Of a DNA stretch of 64,000 nucleotides, positions 35,400 to 47,389 are shown piece after piece; positions within the stretch are counted from its first letter, which is position 1, and each line of letters starts with the position of its first letter. Below the pieces are notes generated by a model. That model was not told the DNA's origin and did not search any database. It saw nothing but the letters and a program-made list of their open reading frames with translations. The translations under genes and the position numbers were made by a program. Source of the DNA: Rhododendron vialii (Eukaryota; Streptophyta; Magnoliopsida; Ericales; Ericaceae); assembly GCF_030253575.1 (NCBI RefSeq), contig NC_080569.1:26858501-26922500 (forward strand), given 5' to 3'.

Positions 35400-35612
35400 T
35401 TTTCTTTTGCTTAGTCAAGAAGAAAATGCTTTTCGGGAGTATTTTAGGTATTTTAAGTCCTCCTTTTCTCAGTCAAGAAGAAAAGGTTTTTCATGGATAT
35501 TTTAGGTATTTTAAGTCCTCATTTTCTTAGTCAAGAAGAAAAGACTTTTCGGGGGTATTTTAGGTATTTTAAGTCCTTTTCTTAATCAAGAAGAAAAGGC
35601 TTTTTCGTAATT
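35400..35612. repeat. Tandem repeat of about 60-65 bp, 3.5 copies
   Basis: Units contain GTATTTTAGGTATTTTAAGTCC followed by TTTTCTTAGTCAAGAAGAAAA, at about 35413, 35475, 35535 and 35585. A CT microsatellite follows at 35642-35673. Confidence 0.85.
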
Positions 35613-35815
35613 TAAGGGTATTGAATCTATATAAAAACCTCTCTCCTTCTCTCTCTCTCTCTCTCTCTCTCTCGGCTGTAAATTCATCTTCATCACTGTT
35701 CAGAAGGTCCTGATCTCTTTCTTAATTCATATGTTGTTTAATTTAGTATTGCATAAATTTATTGGCATGAAATTGCTATATCCATATTGTTGAATGTATA
35801 CATGCGCTTGGAGTT

Positions 35816-36396
35816 GCATGAGGATTGGAAGTTATTGCAATCATAAAAGCAATCAACACTAGCTGGCTACGTCCAACCATTAACCAATGTGTACTGCTCC
35901 GAAAGCCCATTCCTCTAATTATGCTAAAATTTTCTCAGTTATTCAATTTTATGATGCACTTCATGTTCTTATGGTTCTCTAATTTTGCAGAACTTAGAGT
36001 CTGATATCATAGTTGACACTATTTCAAACGTGAAGAGCATGAAGTCCATGTTGGTACGTATTTTAGTCCCTCTTACTGAAAATTATGAAACTACAGAAGC
36101 ATAATGCTTAATCAATACATGTTGTTTATTGGTTAAAAACCAAGGACCTTTAAGTGCCTTTGTTACATGTTTTTGCTTTGTTGGCAATGAAGATAATATA
36201 TCTCTCGCAACCTATATAATAATCAAATATTTGAACATTTTGTTATCCAAATTCCTCATATTCCAACATTGCTTTGCGAATAAATAATATTTCAACATTC
36301 ACTAATCAAATTTGCCTATTTCATGCAGGTAGCTCTAACTCATTTGGCTTTGGTGGGCATAATGTGGTGATTGTTTTCGCTCCATTCAAGCCCTAG
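35816..36396 (+). pseudogene. 3-oxoacyl-[acyl-carrier-protein] synthase (KAS I type) relic, C-terminal exons
   Basis: Three decayed exon pieces in the right order. 35816-35889 reads GLEVIAIIKAINTSWLRPTINQ just after an in-frame TGA. 35991-36053, after a good acceptor TTTTGCAG and before a donor TTG|GTACGT, reads NLESDIIVDTISNVK. 36329-36396, after ATGCAG, reads SNSFGFGGHNVVIVFAPFKP and a stop. The last piece is the hallmark C-terminus of plastid KAS I condensing enzymes of fatty-acid synthesis, including the GFGG loop by the active site. The frame does not join between the last two pieces and the catalytic Cys and His exons are absent, so this is a 5'-truncated pseudogene. The retained splice sites show it is a genomic fragment, not a retrocopy. 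Confidence 0.8.
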
Positions 36397-37777
36397 ATGA
36401 GGTAAATCGAAGTAGCTCGACCTTTTTCCTTTTGGAAAAATTTGATTTTGGTATCATTTTGATTATCTAAAGCATAACTACAAAATATTCGAGTATATCA
36501 TGGTTTCGTCATTTTATGATATTTGAGTGATGGTTGTTGAAATTGAACCGCTGAACTTACTCGAAAAGTATACAGTTAGTGGTATAAATAAAAATAATAT
36601 ATGTATATTAACTTCCTGACTATCATTAAATTAATGAGCACGCAGAAACGTGCAAAGCACGAGCATTACACTAGTACTATAAAAAAAGGTGAACTCCTAA
36701 ACACCTGCCTTGGATGGACTGAAAGTTTATCAAGGCTGATTGATGGGGCAACATTTTGTCGGCTGGGCCCAAGGCCTAGTACTTTATCATCATCATCTAA
36801 ATAAATTCTAACACCTCGATCATTTCTTGCTGATTTTCGTCAATACTTGATTTGTTTTTGGAATGGATATTGGTAGGTAGATATAGAATTTAAAGAACAT
36901 TTTCATAATTTTGAGGCTGGATATAAGGGTTAGGGGTGTGAAAAAACCCGCGGACCAGACCCAACCCGAAGGGTCTCGGGCAGAGTCAAACATGTAGTTC
37001 AAACGGGTGCGAGTTTACTTTCTGTTAAAAATTAAATTTCGGTTTGGAGTTAAGGTTGGTGCTTTCTTTACCTGTGGGGTCAAACCCGACCCGGTCCGGA
37101 GTAAAGAATCGGGCTCTCATACGTTTCTTAACACATGTGCAGTTCGGTTTGCGGGCCTAAATATTCTTACCCGACATAATCGGGGTTTGGTTTCAGGTCA
37201 AAACCGACCCGCCTGATCCGTGCACACAATAAAACTAGGGAGATGATGTTATTATATCCGGTCACCCGTCTATATCCGGATTGCAAACACCTGTTATCTT
37301 AGGCCTAATATGCGGAGTGAATAGAAAGTTTAGCCAGATTCTTACTAATCTATCAACAAGTCAATAATTCCTACAGCAGAAAACAATGGGAATACAGCAC
37401 GCTACAAAAGCTATCAGCAACCCCAACAGCTGTGGAATATCTGCGGCCAACTGTTTCTGTTGCCACCCCTTGTTTTCCCTTTTTTTTCTGTCCAACCAAT
37501 TACAGTGGGCTAGAATTTTTCGGTGCAAGTTCACTTTATACTTTAGCCCCTTGCGAGAAATTTTTCAGTGTCGGGCGGGTATCATGTGGTGTCCGTTCGG
37601 CACATCCGGATCGTCTATTTCGATTTTAGATGGCTCGGATTTGGAGAAAAAAAAAAAAAAGAGAATGGTGGGATGAGAAGGGAGAGAGGATTTTAATCTG
37701 GACTGTCCAACACAATTTTGGACAGCCCTGATGGGTTGCTCAAGCACCACCACGTGGTATCCGGTACCCTTAAGTAC
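36397..37777. other. Intergenic stretch with a possible hAT-like MITE
   Basis: No gene. About 36931-37226 starts TAGGGGTGTGAAAAAACCCGCGG and ends in GACCCGCCTGATCCGTGCACAC, like a hAT MITE with a decayed right end; no target duplication was confirmed. A G-box (CACGTGG, about 37751) and a TATA box lie just upstream of the next gene. Confidence 0.4.
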
Positions 37778-37786
37778 TATATAAAG
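37778..37786 (+). promoter_or_regulatory. TATA box of the 37.8-kb small gene
   Basis: CTATATAAAG, about 60 bp upstream of the start codon, with a CACGTGG G-box a further 27 bp upstream. Confidence 0.6.
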
Positions 37787-37843
37787 CATGGCATGTACGA
37801 AAGTCAACATTGTTCAAAACTCATCTATTCTTCGTATTCATAT

Positions 37844-38098
37844 ATGGCTTCTTTTGTTCTTCTCTTGTCTGACCTTCTTAAGCACCAAACTCCAGACCCG
37901 ACACGGCATTCCTCCTCCTCTTCTTCTTCTTCCTCCTCCGCCCGTGTTGCTTCCGCGGCTCCTCCCTATTCCAAGGCCAATTGGGTAGCCGAGAAATCGT
38001 CTGCAAATTCTACGGACATCTGCAGAAAGGAGATCGTGATCAATTCCGTTGATGATTTTCTAAATTCGAAATTTTGCGGTGACCTTGTTTGGCCTTAG
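37844..38098 (+). CDS. Small conserved protein of unknown function, copy 3 (84 aa)
   Basis: More diverged member of the same family. The N-terminus is MASFVLLLSDLLKHQTPD and the C-terminus NSKFCGDLVWP. The middle has a run of ten Ser and the stretch KANWVAEKSS, which resembles PANWIAGSS of copy 2. The conserved C-terminal Cys and the terminal DLVWP are kept. Its leader matches the broken copy at 26.6 kb. Function unknown; I cannot match it to a named family. Confidence 0.7.
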   Translation: MASFVLLLSDLLKHQTPDPTRHSSSSSSSSSSARVASAAPPYSKANWVAEKSSANSTDICRKEIVINSVDDFLNSKFCGDLVWP

Positions 38099-39150
38099 AA
38101 GAAATCTTTTCCACTTACTACTAATTTGTGGTTTATACATATCGTTCAAATAACCAATTGTTCTTCTTCTTTTTTTCTAAATATACAACAAATGGGTGGC
38201 GCGATCTTTTTGAATTCTGGGATGTGAAATAACAAATTCAATGATCTGCACCGATCACCCAATTTTGTTAGTTATGGTATACTTCTTTGTAGTATCTTGT
38301 TTCAGTTAATTTACTTGAAATGATTTCCAAGATAACCGAATCTCTCACACAACTATCCAAACACCTAATTCTCCACATGACACCAACATATATGAATCAA
38401 TTAGGCATTATGCACAAATACATTCGACGAGTTAAGTTAAACATCGTTTGGACGCTCAGGTAGGGCCGCATAGTTAAAGTACGTGGCCGCAAATTTGGAG
38501 TATCTGGCCGCAACGTTTTATTAGTTAGCCGCAATGTTTGAGTACATGGCCGAAATGTTTTAAGTACGTGGCCGCAGGGTTTGATCCTGGTTAGGTTCAA
38601 ATATGCATCGTAAACATGCTAAAACAGTATAAGGAACACCGGAAAGAATTCAGGAAAGGTAAATCTACGTAGGTCTCACTGCGGTTCGATGTCAAAAACG
38701 GTGAAATCGAGCGGGTGAGTTGGTAGTTCGATCATACAGTGCCGGATTCATCGGTGGATGTTTGGGACTGATAAGGTGGTGCTTCACAACTTCGGTTATA
38801 TAGCATCTGGCCGGTAATGGTTGAGTTTGGTGGCGGAGGTAGGCGGCGAGGTTGGTCACGGACTCACGGGGTGTGCAGCGTTCCGGGACGGTGGTCGTTG
38901 TCTATTTCTCCTATAGTATAACATCAGCTAAAACGGATTAGGGGCTTTTGGCCTAACTTTTTTAGACTTTTTGGTACGATTTTTTTTCTCATCAATTTAT
39001 ATTAAAAGATTTGGAACGAACTGTTACATTATATTTTTTGTCTCGACGAGAAGAATAGAAAAAATATAAAAATCAAGAACAAAATTGAATAACGTTAATT
39101 TACAAAAAAATGATCCTAAAAGACTTTCTCACGCCGAGACGCAAAATATG
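38099..39150. other. Intergenic stretch with GGCCGCAA-type tandem repeat
   Basis: No gene. At about 38460-38580 five units of 20-25 bp contain GTACGTGGCCGCAA-like text followed by TTT. The GGCCGC motif recalls the stretch inside the 17.3-kb solo LTR, so this may be an LTR remnant, but ends were not found. Confidence 0.4.
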
Positions 39151-39155
39151 ATGAC

Positions 39156-39848
39156 TGTGGGGGCTCCGTTCCGGATGGTTCGTACTTTCTGAATGTTGGT
39201 TCTGGGTTAGCTCCTGTCTCCTTGCTCAGTCCTGCAAAACGAAGCACGACTAAGAGACCACGCCGGAGGTTCTCCGGGATGGCCCTCCGGTGCAAGAGTC
39301 AGTTTTCTTGCAAGGAAGAATTAGGAATTGGGAGCTAGGGTTTTGTTTGAGCGTACCTCTTCCCAGGAGGCATAATGGGATATTTATAGGGAACCCTTAG
39401 CTTGGTTTCCAAGATTGCACCAACGCTCAACACGCGTCGGCTGATGTCACTGTTGCATCATGTTTAGGGTTTTACAACCGTTTTCATGATGAGCTGGCAC
39501 CTTCACGTGCCACCATCATTGTTTCCATAACCGTTTGGATGACGTCACGACCGTCATCATTGTCATGGTTTCTGTGTTGATGCGGATGAGCTGGATCGTC
39601 GGCAAAGCCATGCTCGGCACCGAGCATGTTGTGGGACCTTCGGCAGCTATCCAAACGAACGTATCCTCCACCCCGAGCAGGTGCAGGGAATTGAGCATTA
39701 AGGGAAGTGACGATTAGTGGGACCCTCGGCTACAAGGACCCTCAGTTACGGTTGCTGATCCGAACGTCCAAAGAAAGATGTCTCGAAGTTAAAAGGAATA
39801 CTGGATCACATTCGGAAGCTGCCCGAGCCATTTGCTTGGCCTGCTACA
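39156..39848 (-). mobile_element. Solo LTR of a Ty3/gypsy element (Tat-like style)
   Basis: A 693-bp block with ends TGTGGGGGCTCC (left) and GCCTGCTACA (right), flanked by ATGAC on both sides (39151-39155 and 39849-39853). On the minus strand it has a TATA box (CTATAAATATCCC, about 39382) and the text ACCGGAGGGCCATCCCGGAGAACC before its 3' end, a pattern I associate with plant gypsy LTRs. No internal domain or second LTR. Confidence 0.75.
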
Positions 39849-39853
39849 ATGAC

Positions 39854-41051
39854 CGTGCCAAAAAAAACCTCCTAAAAGGTAGTTCGAAGAAGTCCTAAAA
39901 CAGGCATTATGTCGTGTATCTAATTGCTTTTCGATCTGTTATTTCATCCCTTAGGCCTTAAGTTCATTTTATAATTGCTTGGGCTGCCAGCCTGCCTGTG
40001 GGTTTCGTTGATCTTGTCGATTGTGTAATAGCGTCTACAACGTACACCAAACGATTGTGTAATACTAGTGGGCTATTGGGTCTGGATTTGTTAGTGGGTC
40101 TGGGTTCAATTTACCACTCCTATGTAATAGGGCCTACGGCGTGGCCGCGTGGGGCTATAGGCACGCAATCGTGTCGGTGCATGTAATGCTAGTGGGCTAG
40201 TGGCAGCTCAGGATTATCATCCCTTGTTTAGAGGTTATCTTCGGTCCCATATAAAGAATCTAAGAAGTTAATTTTTTTTCAATATTACTTTTAATATGCT
40301 TTATAAAAAATTAATTAATTCGAATATCAATGAGGGTTTGATTAGTTCGTTCAATATTTTGCCCAGAATTCTTGATTGTGAATTCTAAATCAAAATTGAA
40401 CGAAATGATCAACCACTTGTCAATTTGTAGAATATGTAGATAAACATATTTTTTACAAGGAATATTCTATAAGATATTATTTCGAATAATATTATGAATT
40501 GCTTGAATCATTTACGCACTATCTATATGAACAAAATCTTTGACCACGTCGTCTAGAATGGCTGTGTTTGTGATTCAACTAGAAGAAACATTTGTGACAA
40601 AAAAATAACTCGATACTATTGGAGTTACATTTTACAAAAAGAAAAATGATACTTCTACTTAGCTGGAAAAAAAAAATTACTTAGACTTCACTTACCAAAA
40701 AATACCTCGACTTCCATAAAAAGAAATAAAATTATTTTTGAACAATGTGGGATGGACCCTAAAAAACATCATGGTGTTCCATGAACACCTTTATGCAACC
40801 ACCTATAGAATAAGTGGAAATCCGTAAGGGTGTGGCTAAATGGGTATGAGAAAACAAATAAGTGTTCGTCTTTCATGAAAATGTAGATCGCATGTTTGAA
40901 TCCTATAAAGGCTAAATATTCCAAAACTTGGGGCCACTGGAGTTTTTGTCCAGTTATCAACCTCCGGATTTAGACCTTTATGAATAACGATTATGATTAT
41001 GATTAATCTTAATCCTTTTCTATCCTAGAAAGACAACTTCCTAGTCCTCAT
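39854..41051. other. Intergenic AT-rich stretch
   Basis: Nothing coding was recognised. It contains several poly(A) runs and palindromic short words only. Confidence 0.4.
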
Positions 41052-41206
41052 GCCATCCACGGTAGTATAATAAAAAACAAATAATCAAAAGTTGACATAT
41101 CAGTTTTTGATTATTAACTTAAGAGGTTGCTAAGCTTAATAATGTTGAGCTTCAAAATGGTTACTTCTAGTCCATATCCAAAATAAGGGTTCACTACAAT
41201 TTCACA

Positions 41207-41256
<50 letters not shown>

Positions 41257-41783
41257 TTGTTTCTCGCCATTCACTTCCCTCCATTTACGTTTTTTTGGAG
41301 AAAAAAATATTGATTCTCTCTTTTAATTTTTGGAAAAAATCGATGACTTTTTCCCTCCTATTATGATTTTTTTTTTGGGGCGGGGGGAATAGAAACGGGA
41401 AAGAAGAGTGAAATACCTTAATCCGGCGACGATGTGTTGAATTGTAGATAATCGAGAGATATGAGTTTCATTTTTGGAGGGAAAGAAAGAGAAATAGTTT
41501 GTGGGGTGAAATGAAGAAGATATAGAGTAGGCGAAGAAGAGAACAAGAAAATACTAATTGAAATGCGCGTGTATACAAATTTTGAAACTAGTTAACTTAT
41601 ATGATATGAGGTCCACAAATTTTGATTATTGAAAAAGGTTGTTAGTTTTGGTTATCCAAAGCCTAAAATTTAATTATTTCTAAGGATGTTGCTAAGTTTG
41701 ACTATACCATTGTGAGCCATTTTTTGTACTAACATTATTAACTTTGAAAATAATTGACTTTTGATTATACCACTGTGGATGGC
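41052..41783. mobile_element. 732-bp terminal-inverted-repeat element
   Basis: The ends are GCCATCCACGGTAGTATAAT (left) and the complement GCCATCCACAGTGGTATAAT (right). CTCAT is present immediately outside both ends (41047-41051 and 41784-41788). Inside are a CT microsatellite (about 41211-41252), a purine-rich right half and sub-terminal repeats of GTTGCTAAG-TT. No transposase; class not certain because a 5-bp duplication is unusual for a TIR element. Confidence 0.6.
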
Positions 41784-41788
41784 CTCAT

Positions 41789-42879
41789 GTTACATTTTTA
41801 AGTAGTATGCTGAGCGAAAGAGTTGTATGCTTTACTCCTACAGGGTATTTCCACTAAGCGTTAAGTTATGAACTACTTTATATAGTTCATTAATATCAAG
41901 TTGTTTTCACTAAATTGTATATTTTAGAAAATGTGCTGGGTTAATTGGTAGAAGAAAATGTGTTAGATATTTCAGTTTAGATGGAAATAATTTAACTTTT
42001 GACAAAAAAAAAAAAGTTTAGTATGGACAATTTCACAAAAGTTAAATTGTATTGCAAAATTTTTAGTGGAAGCAGGACCGTAGTAGTTGCTAATAATTAA
42101 TGGCTATGAGTTACGAAGAATTAGAATAGGAAGCGGGATCTTCTGTGCCGAAAACCCTTGTGCTTCTATGTCAAGCGATTTTTCAGCCGTTGAATTTAAG
42201 ACATAAAAAATCACACAATCCAACGACCAAAAAATTTTTCGGCAAAGAGGCACAAGAGTTTTTGGGATAGAAGAGATCCAACTCCTGCGATGCATGATTC
42301 TTTGTGCCGAAACCCCCTATGTCTCTGTGTTGAAAGATTTTTACGCCGTTAAATTGTGTGATTTCAATAGCCAAAAAAATCTATTCGCACAAAAGCACAA
42401 AAGTTTTCAAGATAGAGAACCGACCCCTACTCGAGTTATTTTTAGGCACGGGTTCAACTACCGAAGTTATTGAAATTCACCCAAATAGTTAATGCAATTC
42501 GTGCAAGACGGGAAACTTTATCTGCCCCTGTGCATGTAAAGCAGTATGCCACCTGGCCACCCTAATCTCCACTTCTCGATTTCTCCATTAATTCCAGCTC
42601 CCCCAAATTTAAGGGCAGTCCCTTTGCGACAGAGGCTGCCGGCCCATGAAACGGTGCCGTTTCACGGGTTTGAGGGGTTCCTCTTTTTGGTTGCTATAAA
42701 TAGGAATTTTATTAAGTATATTACCCCTTCAGGTTTTAAAGTGGGACTCCAAGGGCGGATGAGACCGGACGATCGCTATACCCAAGTTTCAATTTTTTTT
42801 TATAACTATATAGGTTCACCCGCAAATCCAAGAAGTGTGATAGTTCGAAAGAATTATTCGAGTTGATATTTTTGCGGCA
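41789..42879. other. Intergenic stretch with a palindromic tandem repeat
   Basis: At about 42125-42420 two units start TTCTGTGCCGAAA and TTTGTGCCGAAAC; each is itself a partial inverted repeat with CCGTTGAATTT and GGCACAAGAGTTTTTGGGATAG arms. The open frame at 42546-42866 has no recognisable domain and may be the 5' side of the hAT relic that follows. Confidence 0.45.
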
Positions 42880-43395
42880 ATATGCGAAAATCAGTTGCAA
42901 GAATTGAATAATCGCTTTAAAGAGGATGTGGTGGAATTACTTGTTCTAATTAGCTCTATTTTAGATCGTAAAATGATGGTTATAAATCTCAGTATTGATG
43001 ATATTTACAAGCTTGCAAATATATGATAGAAATATCAAGGACTCCACTGAGCAAGAAAAAACAGCATTTGAAGTTTCGGTTGCAAAATTATTAACTTGAT
43101 GTGTTGAAGCATTTGGAGTTTCAGAATTTCTCCACAGTTTCTGAGTTGTGCCAATTAAGTATTGTCAAAAACAGGAAAGTCGATCCTTTATCCCTTTGTT
43201 GATGGATGGATTCGTCTTGTGCTAATTTTACCGGTTTTACGGTAACAACCGAGCGAACATTTTCAGCCATAGAGTTGTTGAAGACAAGACTACAGACTAA
43301 GATGAAGTACGATTTCCTTACAAGTTATATGCTCAAGTGCATTGAGAAAAATCTTACTTGACGCTTTAATGTTGATCCCATTATCATGCATCTTA
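42880..43395 (+). pseudogene. hAT-family transposase relic (C-terminal region)
   Basis: Translating in pieces gives LQELNNRFKEDVVELL, then ELCQLSIVKNRKVDPLSL, then TVTTERTFSAIELLKTRLQT, KMKYDFLTSYMLKCIEKNL and FNVDPIIMHL. These match the order of the C-terminal part of TTF-type zinc-finger/hAT-dimerisation transposases, where ERTFSAMKLLKTRLR is diagnostic. Several stops and frameshifts interrupt it, and no terminal repeats were found. Confidence 0.7.
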
Positions 43396-43800
43396 TTTCG
43401 TGAAAGATCATCGAACGCAGTTTTAGATTCTTACTTTTGCATAGAGATGTAAGCTAGGTTCTACATTTTACTATCATATTCCTGTAATCAAATATATTGA
43501 TCCAAACTCTATTGTACATGATAATTTTGTTCATAATATTTTTGCAATTTGTGTTGCCTTAAAATTGATGTTGCATTTCATGTGTACTAAATTTTGTTAC
43601 GATATTCGCTTTAACCCATACTTGAATCCTGCGTACGTCCCTGTCAGGGACAATAATATTTTTCGAGACAGAAACAAATGGTAACTGGGGCTAGAAAATA
43701 GTGACAGAGGGAGTAAGGGGCTGATTCGTAACAAATAATTAATGCGGGGTTTTGTGAAAGAAAAACAAAATACTCCGTATGTCTTGATTCTGAAAAGCCC

Positions 43801-43810
43801 CATATATAAA
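43801..43810 (+). promoter_or_regulatory. TATA box of the AGP31-like gene
   Basis: CATATATAAATCC about 85 bp upstream of the start codon, followed by a CT microsatellite (43859-43883) in the presumed leader. Confidence 0.65.
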
Positions 43811-43890
43811 TCCAATTCTCTCACACCCATTACCCATTACTTCACTTCACTCTATTTTACTCTCTCTCTCTCTCTCTCTCTCTAGAGACT

Positions 43891-44712
43891 ATGGCTAAAG
43901 CTCTCGTCCTTCTGCAGCTCACACTGCTGCTAGCGGCCGCCTGCTTCACTGTCTCAGGCAATGAGCCTGAGGGAGTAGCTTTCTCGGCTCAGTCTCCCTC
44001 CCCTTTCCACCATTCCCCAATCTACCCTCCATCCGAATCCCCAAAATACCCCAACAGCCACCCTCCCTATCCCGACCCCCACCGCCAGAAGATCCAACCC
44101 CCGAGTCAGCCACCGGTTTATCCCCCAACTCAATCACCGGTTCAGTATCCGCCGAGTTACCCCCTCCCCAAGAGGAGTCTTCTGGCCGTTCAAGGAGTTG
44201 TGTTTTGCAAGCCTTGCAACTACTCTGGGGTTGACACCCTTATGGGGGCTACCCCACTCGTTGGTATTACTAATTATTTTTTTTCCAATGCTCCTTCAAT
44301 TTCTTTTAGGCTTCGCTTATTTCTACGTAAAATATTTTTATTTTCGCTGTTTGGCCAGAAAAAGGAGAAAAATATTTTCAAAGAAAAACATTTTGCGGGG
44401 TGAAATTGTTTTCCTCTGATCTTGGTCGTAAGTCATTTTTCCATTTAACGTCCATGGTCCTAACATTTCCCAAAACCACGTGTTCCGTTCTCTTCTTCTC
44501 CCAAATCATATTTGATTCAAAACGAGAGAGAAGAGGAGAGAGAGTAAAAAATATTTCTAAATCAGCATTCTGTCATTGTTTTGAAAATTATTTTTTATAT
44601 GCTAACCAAATATCGAAAAATAAAAATTTTAAAATTTTTTTTGAAAAAACATTTTACATTGAAACAAACAGAACTTAGTATATGTAGTTTTTGCTAATCG
44701 GTTTTTTGTATG

Positions 44713-44759
<47 letters not shown>

Positions 44760-45149
44760 GGTGGCATTTGATTTTGGGTGATGTTGCTTGCAGATGCTTC
44801 TGTGAAACTCGAGTGCAACAACACAAAGAGGCCACTAGTCCAAGAGGCCAAGACAGACAAGAATGGCTACTTCTACATGATGGCCCCAAACAGCATCACC
44901 ACATTTGGTTCCCACAAGTGCAAGGTCTTCCTGTCCTCCTCCCCAATGGCTACCTGCAACAAGCCCACAGATCTCCACTACGGGATGCAGGGTGCCATCT
45001 TGATGCCTCAGAAGCTGCCGCAGCCGCCTGCCCAAGCCCCTGAACTGAGCCCTCTCTCAGCTCGTGACGACCCAGCAGTACTGTCCCCATATGAACTATT
45101 CACAGTTGGGCCCTTTGCCTTTGAACCCCAAACCATATGCCCACATTGA
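43891..45149 (+). CDS. Secreted proline-rich protein with Ole e 1-like domain (AGP31/PRP3 type)
   Basis: Cell-wall glycoprotein of the non-classical arabinogalactan protein type, expected in the secretory pathway and wall. Exons are 43891-44263 and 44794-45149, separated by a GT-AG intron (GTTG|GTATTA to TTGCAG|AT) of 530 bp; the product has 242 codons. Residues 1-23 form a clear signal peptide (MAKALVLLQLTLLLAAACFT). Residues of about 30-95 are Pro-rich (YPPSES, QPPVYPPTQSPVQYPP), likely sites of hydroxyproline glycosylation. The Ole e 1-like region starts at VQGVVFCKPCNYSG and runs through VKLECNNTKRP, TDKNGYFYM and SHKCKVFLSSSP to ATCNKP, holding the expected six Cys. A Pro/Ala-rich tail ends the protein. 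The intron contains a CT microsatellite just before the acceptor (44716-44756). Wall-structure or vascular roles are known for the family, not shown here. Confidence 0.9.
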
Positions 45150-47031
45150 TCTCTACATTGGATTCGTAGTTATGGGTATCTGTGTTTTGTGCTCTTATGG
45201 GCTACTACTACGTAGGTTTTTACTTATTGCTTTGAAATGTGTGTTTCGGTGACAGTAGAATGTACTAATGTTGTAGTGTTAAATAACGGTATCGGAATAC
45301 ATGACGGTGACAATTGGGGTGATTCGTAATTGGAATCGGTTGGCATAGTTGTTAATTAATTTTTAAGAAAATCAACTTTGAGAAGAAGAAAAAAATTTAG
45401 CGCCAAAGCGTCACCCGCAAGGGTCGAGTGTTATCCCTTGCATCAGGGGTAACAGCCAAGAATTGGTCTGTGAATCGGTAAGGGACCGATACATATATGA
45501 TGGGAACTGCATGATACGAATGTGATTATCCCTCTCATTGGTATATTGGGGTGTGACGGTATCGTCATGTGATTATCCCTTTCGTCGGTATTTTTAAATC
45601 CTTGGTTTCAGCAAAACTGGTTAAATTAACTTTAATACGAGTTGCCAACAAGACTGTATCACTTGTGGCAGACATCCCTAGCTATTTTTCTTTCTTTTCA
45701 GGGAGAAGTAGGTGTTTCGATAAAGGTCCACGAGATTCATGGCCAATAGTTTTTGCTTGTTTCTATCAATAAAGGCAATTTATTTAACACTCTACTTTTT
45801 GATAATCACATTTCAAAATTTATTTTGTGGTGCATGTATTATCAAAATTGTATTATGTACTGTATTTTAAACACCATAAAAATAAATAATGGATAGTTCA
45901 CATTCAACCAGAAAGTATTCGAAAAAGTACTAAAAATTAAGAGAAACTTAATTAGCTTAGTTTAGTGCTTTTTTAATTTTGCGAAATAATTTTTGGACTA
46001 CTCCATTTTTTTTTTTGTGTAAGTGTAGTCGGAATTTCATCTTCCAATATTTTTGTTCTGTGTAATTTGAAACACCAAAAGACAACTTTAAAAGTGCATT
46101 TACAAAAAGGGAAGAGCAAAATTATTCTCATAAATTTTTGGTTAAAATAAACGAGATCGAAAAACCATCCTTCTTGACAAGAGGTTTCTTATCGAAATTG
46201 AAACAAGCTCAAAAAAAAAAAAAAATCCAATTCTACTAATCGAGATGTGCGTAGCTCATTCGATGAACCACACATTATCCATTTTTCTTCGGAGATAGAG
46301 CCCTAAAAATGAGTATGGAGGGTGCATCGTAATTTAGCATAGGATTCGAGATTTCGAGTGCAGGATTTTAAACAAGAATGGAGCTCTTTTTTTCCATGGA
46401 GCCTGCATTGACAGGTTAACGTTACAAGACCTGATAATGGGTCAATGTGTTGTGCAGGTTTGAATGGTCTGTGGTGAGATGTCTGTCGGATACTCTGTTT
46501 TATGTATGTAGAGGTTTAACGTTGCCTCATCAATGTCAAGTCTGTATCATCTTTCCTAGGTTCTCACGACCTCTTCTGTTTCACAAGTTCTATGTCATTT
46601 TCTCCTTTTCGAAAAAGCTGTACTTGCACCGCCCAAACCTCTACAGATGGGTACCAACGGGCACACAAGGTTCAATTCATGTCACGCACGGATGATTGAT
46701 GATCTTACCGGACGCAAAATTATTTTGCATCTTAAGAGTATCGTCACATGGTGCGTTATTATACACCACACTTTTTTTTTTTATCATTGAAAAATGCCTT
46801 CAAGTCATCCACCACACATTGTGTGGTTGGTTGATCATACGCTTTCTTTTGGATCCCAAAAAAAAAATTCCTCACCACACATTGTGGACCATAAATTTCT
46901 TATGGACCCTACAACAATTGCCTGGGGCACAGGCGCGATGCCTCAAGGATATAGAATAATTTTTCCTACTTGATAAATTGCAAATCGCACTCTTACCCAT
47001 GATGAAGTGATTTGTCTCTCTTTTTTATTTG
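45150..47031. other. Intergenic stretch 3' of the AGP31-like gene
   Basis: No gene recognised. It includes a short inverted-repeat text CCACCACACATTGTGTGGTTGG (about 46808-46829) and poly(A)/poly(T) runs. The open frame at 46447-46695 shows no recognisable domain. Confidence 0.4.
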
Positions 47032-47248
47032 CTTCATCCGTCCCAATTCTTTAGTCCATTTTGGAGATTTTAACTATTAAGGGAACACAATCGATCATTG
47101 CATTTTTTTAGTACTATTAATTAAAAAAATGAAAGCGTAAAAGAGGAAATTTTTTATCTATTACCCATTTAATTTCCATATGGGATAATCTTTTTGAGAC
47201 AAAAAAAAAAAGAAACTATTGAGACTTAAAGAATAGGGACGGAGGGAG
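47032..47248. mobile_element. Stowaway-like MITE, 217 bp
   Basis: The right end is ATAGGGACGGAGGGAG followed by TA; the left end is CTTCATCCGTCCCAATT, a mutated version of CTCCCTCCGTCCC. The left TA is changed to TG. Confidence 0.7.
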
Positions 47249-47389
47249 TATTTTACAAATGTCAAGACTAAAATATGGTGTTAAAGTCCTCTTATCATAA
47301 ATTTTAAGCTGTTTCATTCAAAATATTACGACATAATTAAAGGTGACATTATTAGCAACTATAAATGTTTCTTGCAGCACGGGTCCATG

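Noticed and set aside
43946..44137. Gly-rich minus-strand frame
   Set aside because: Shadow of the proline-rich part of the AGP31-like gene.
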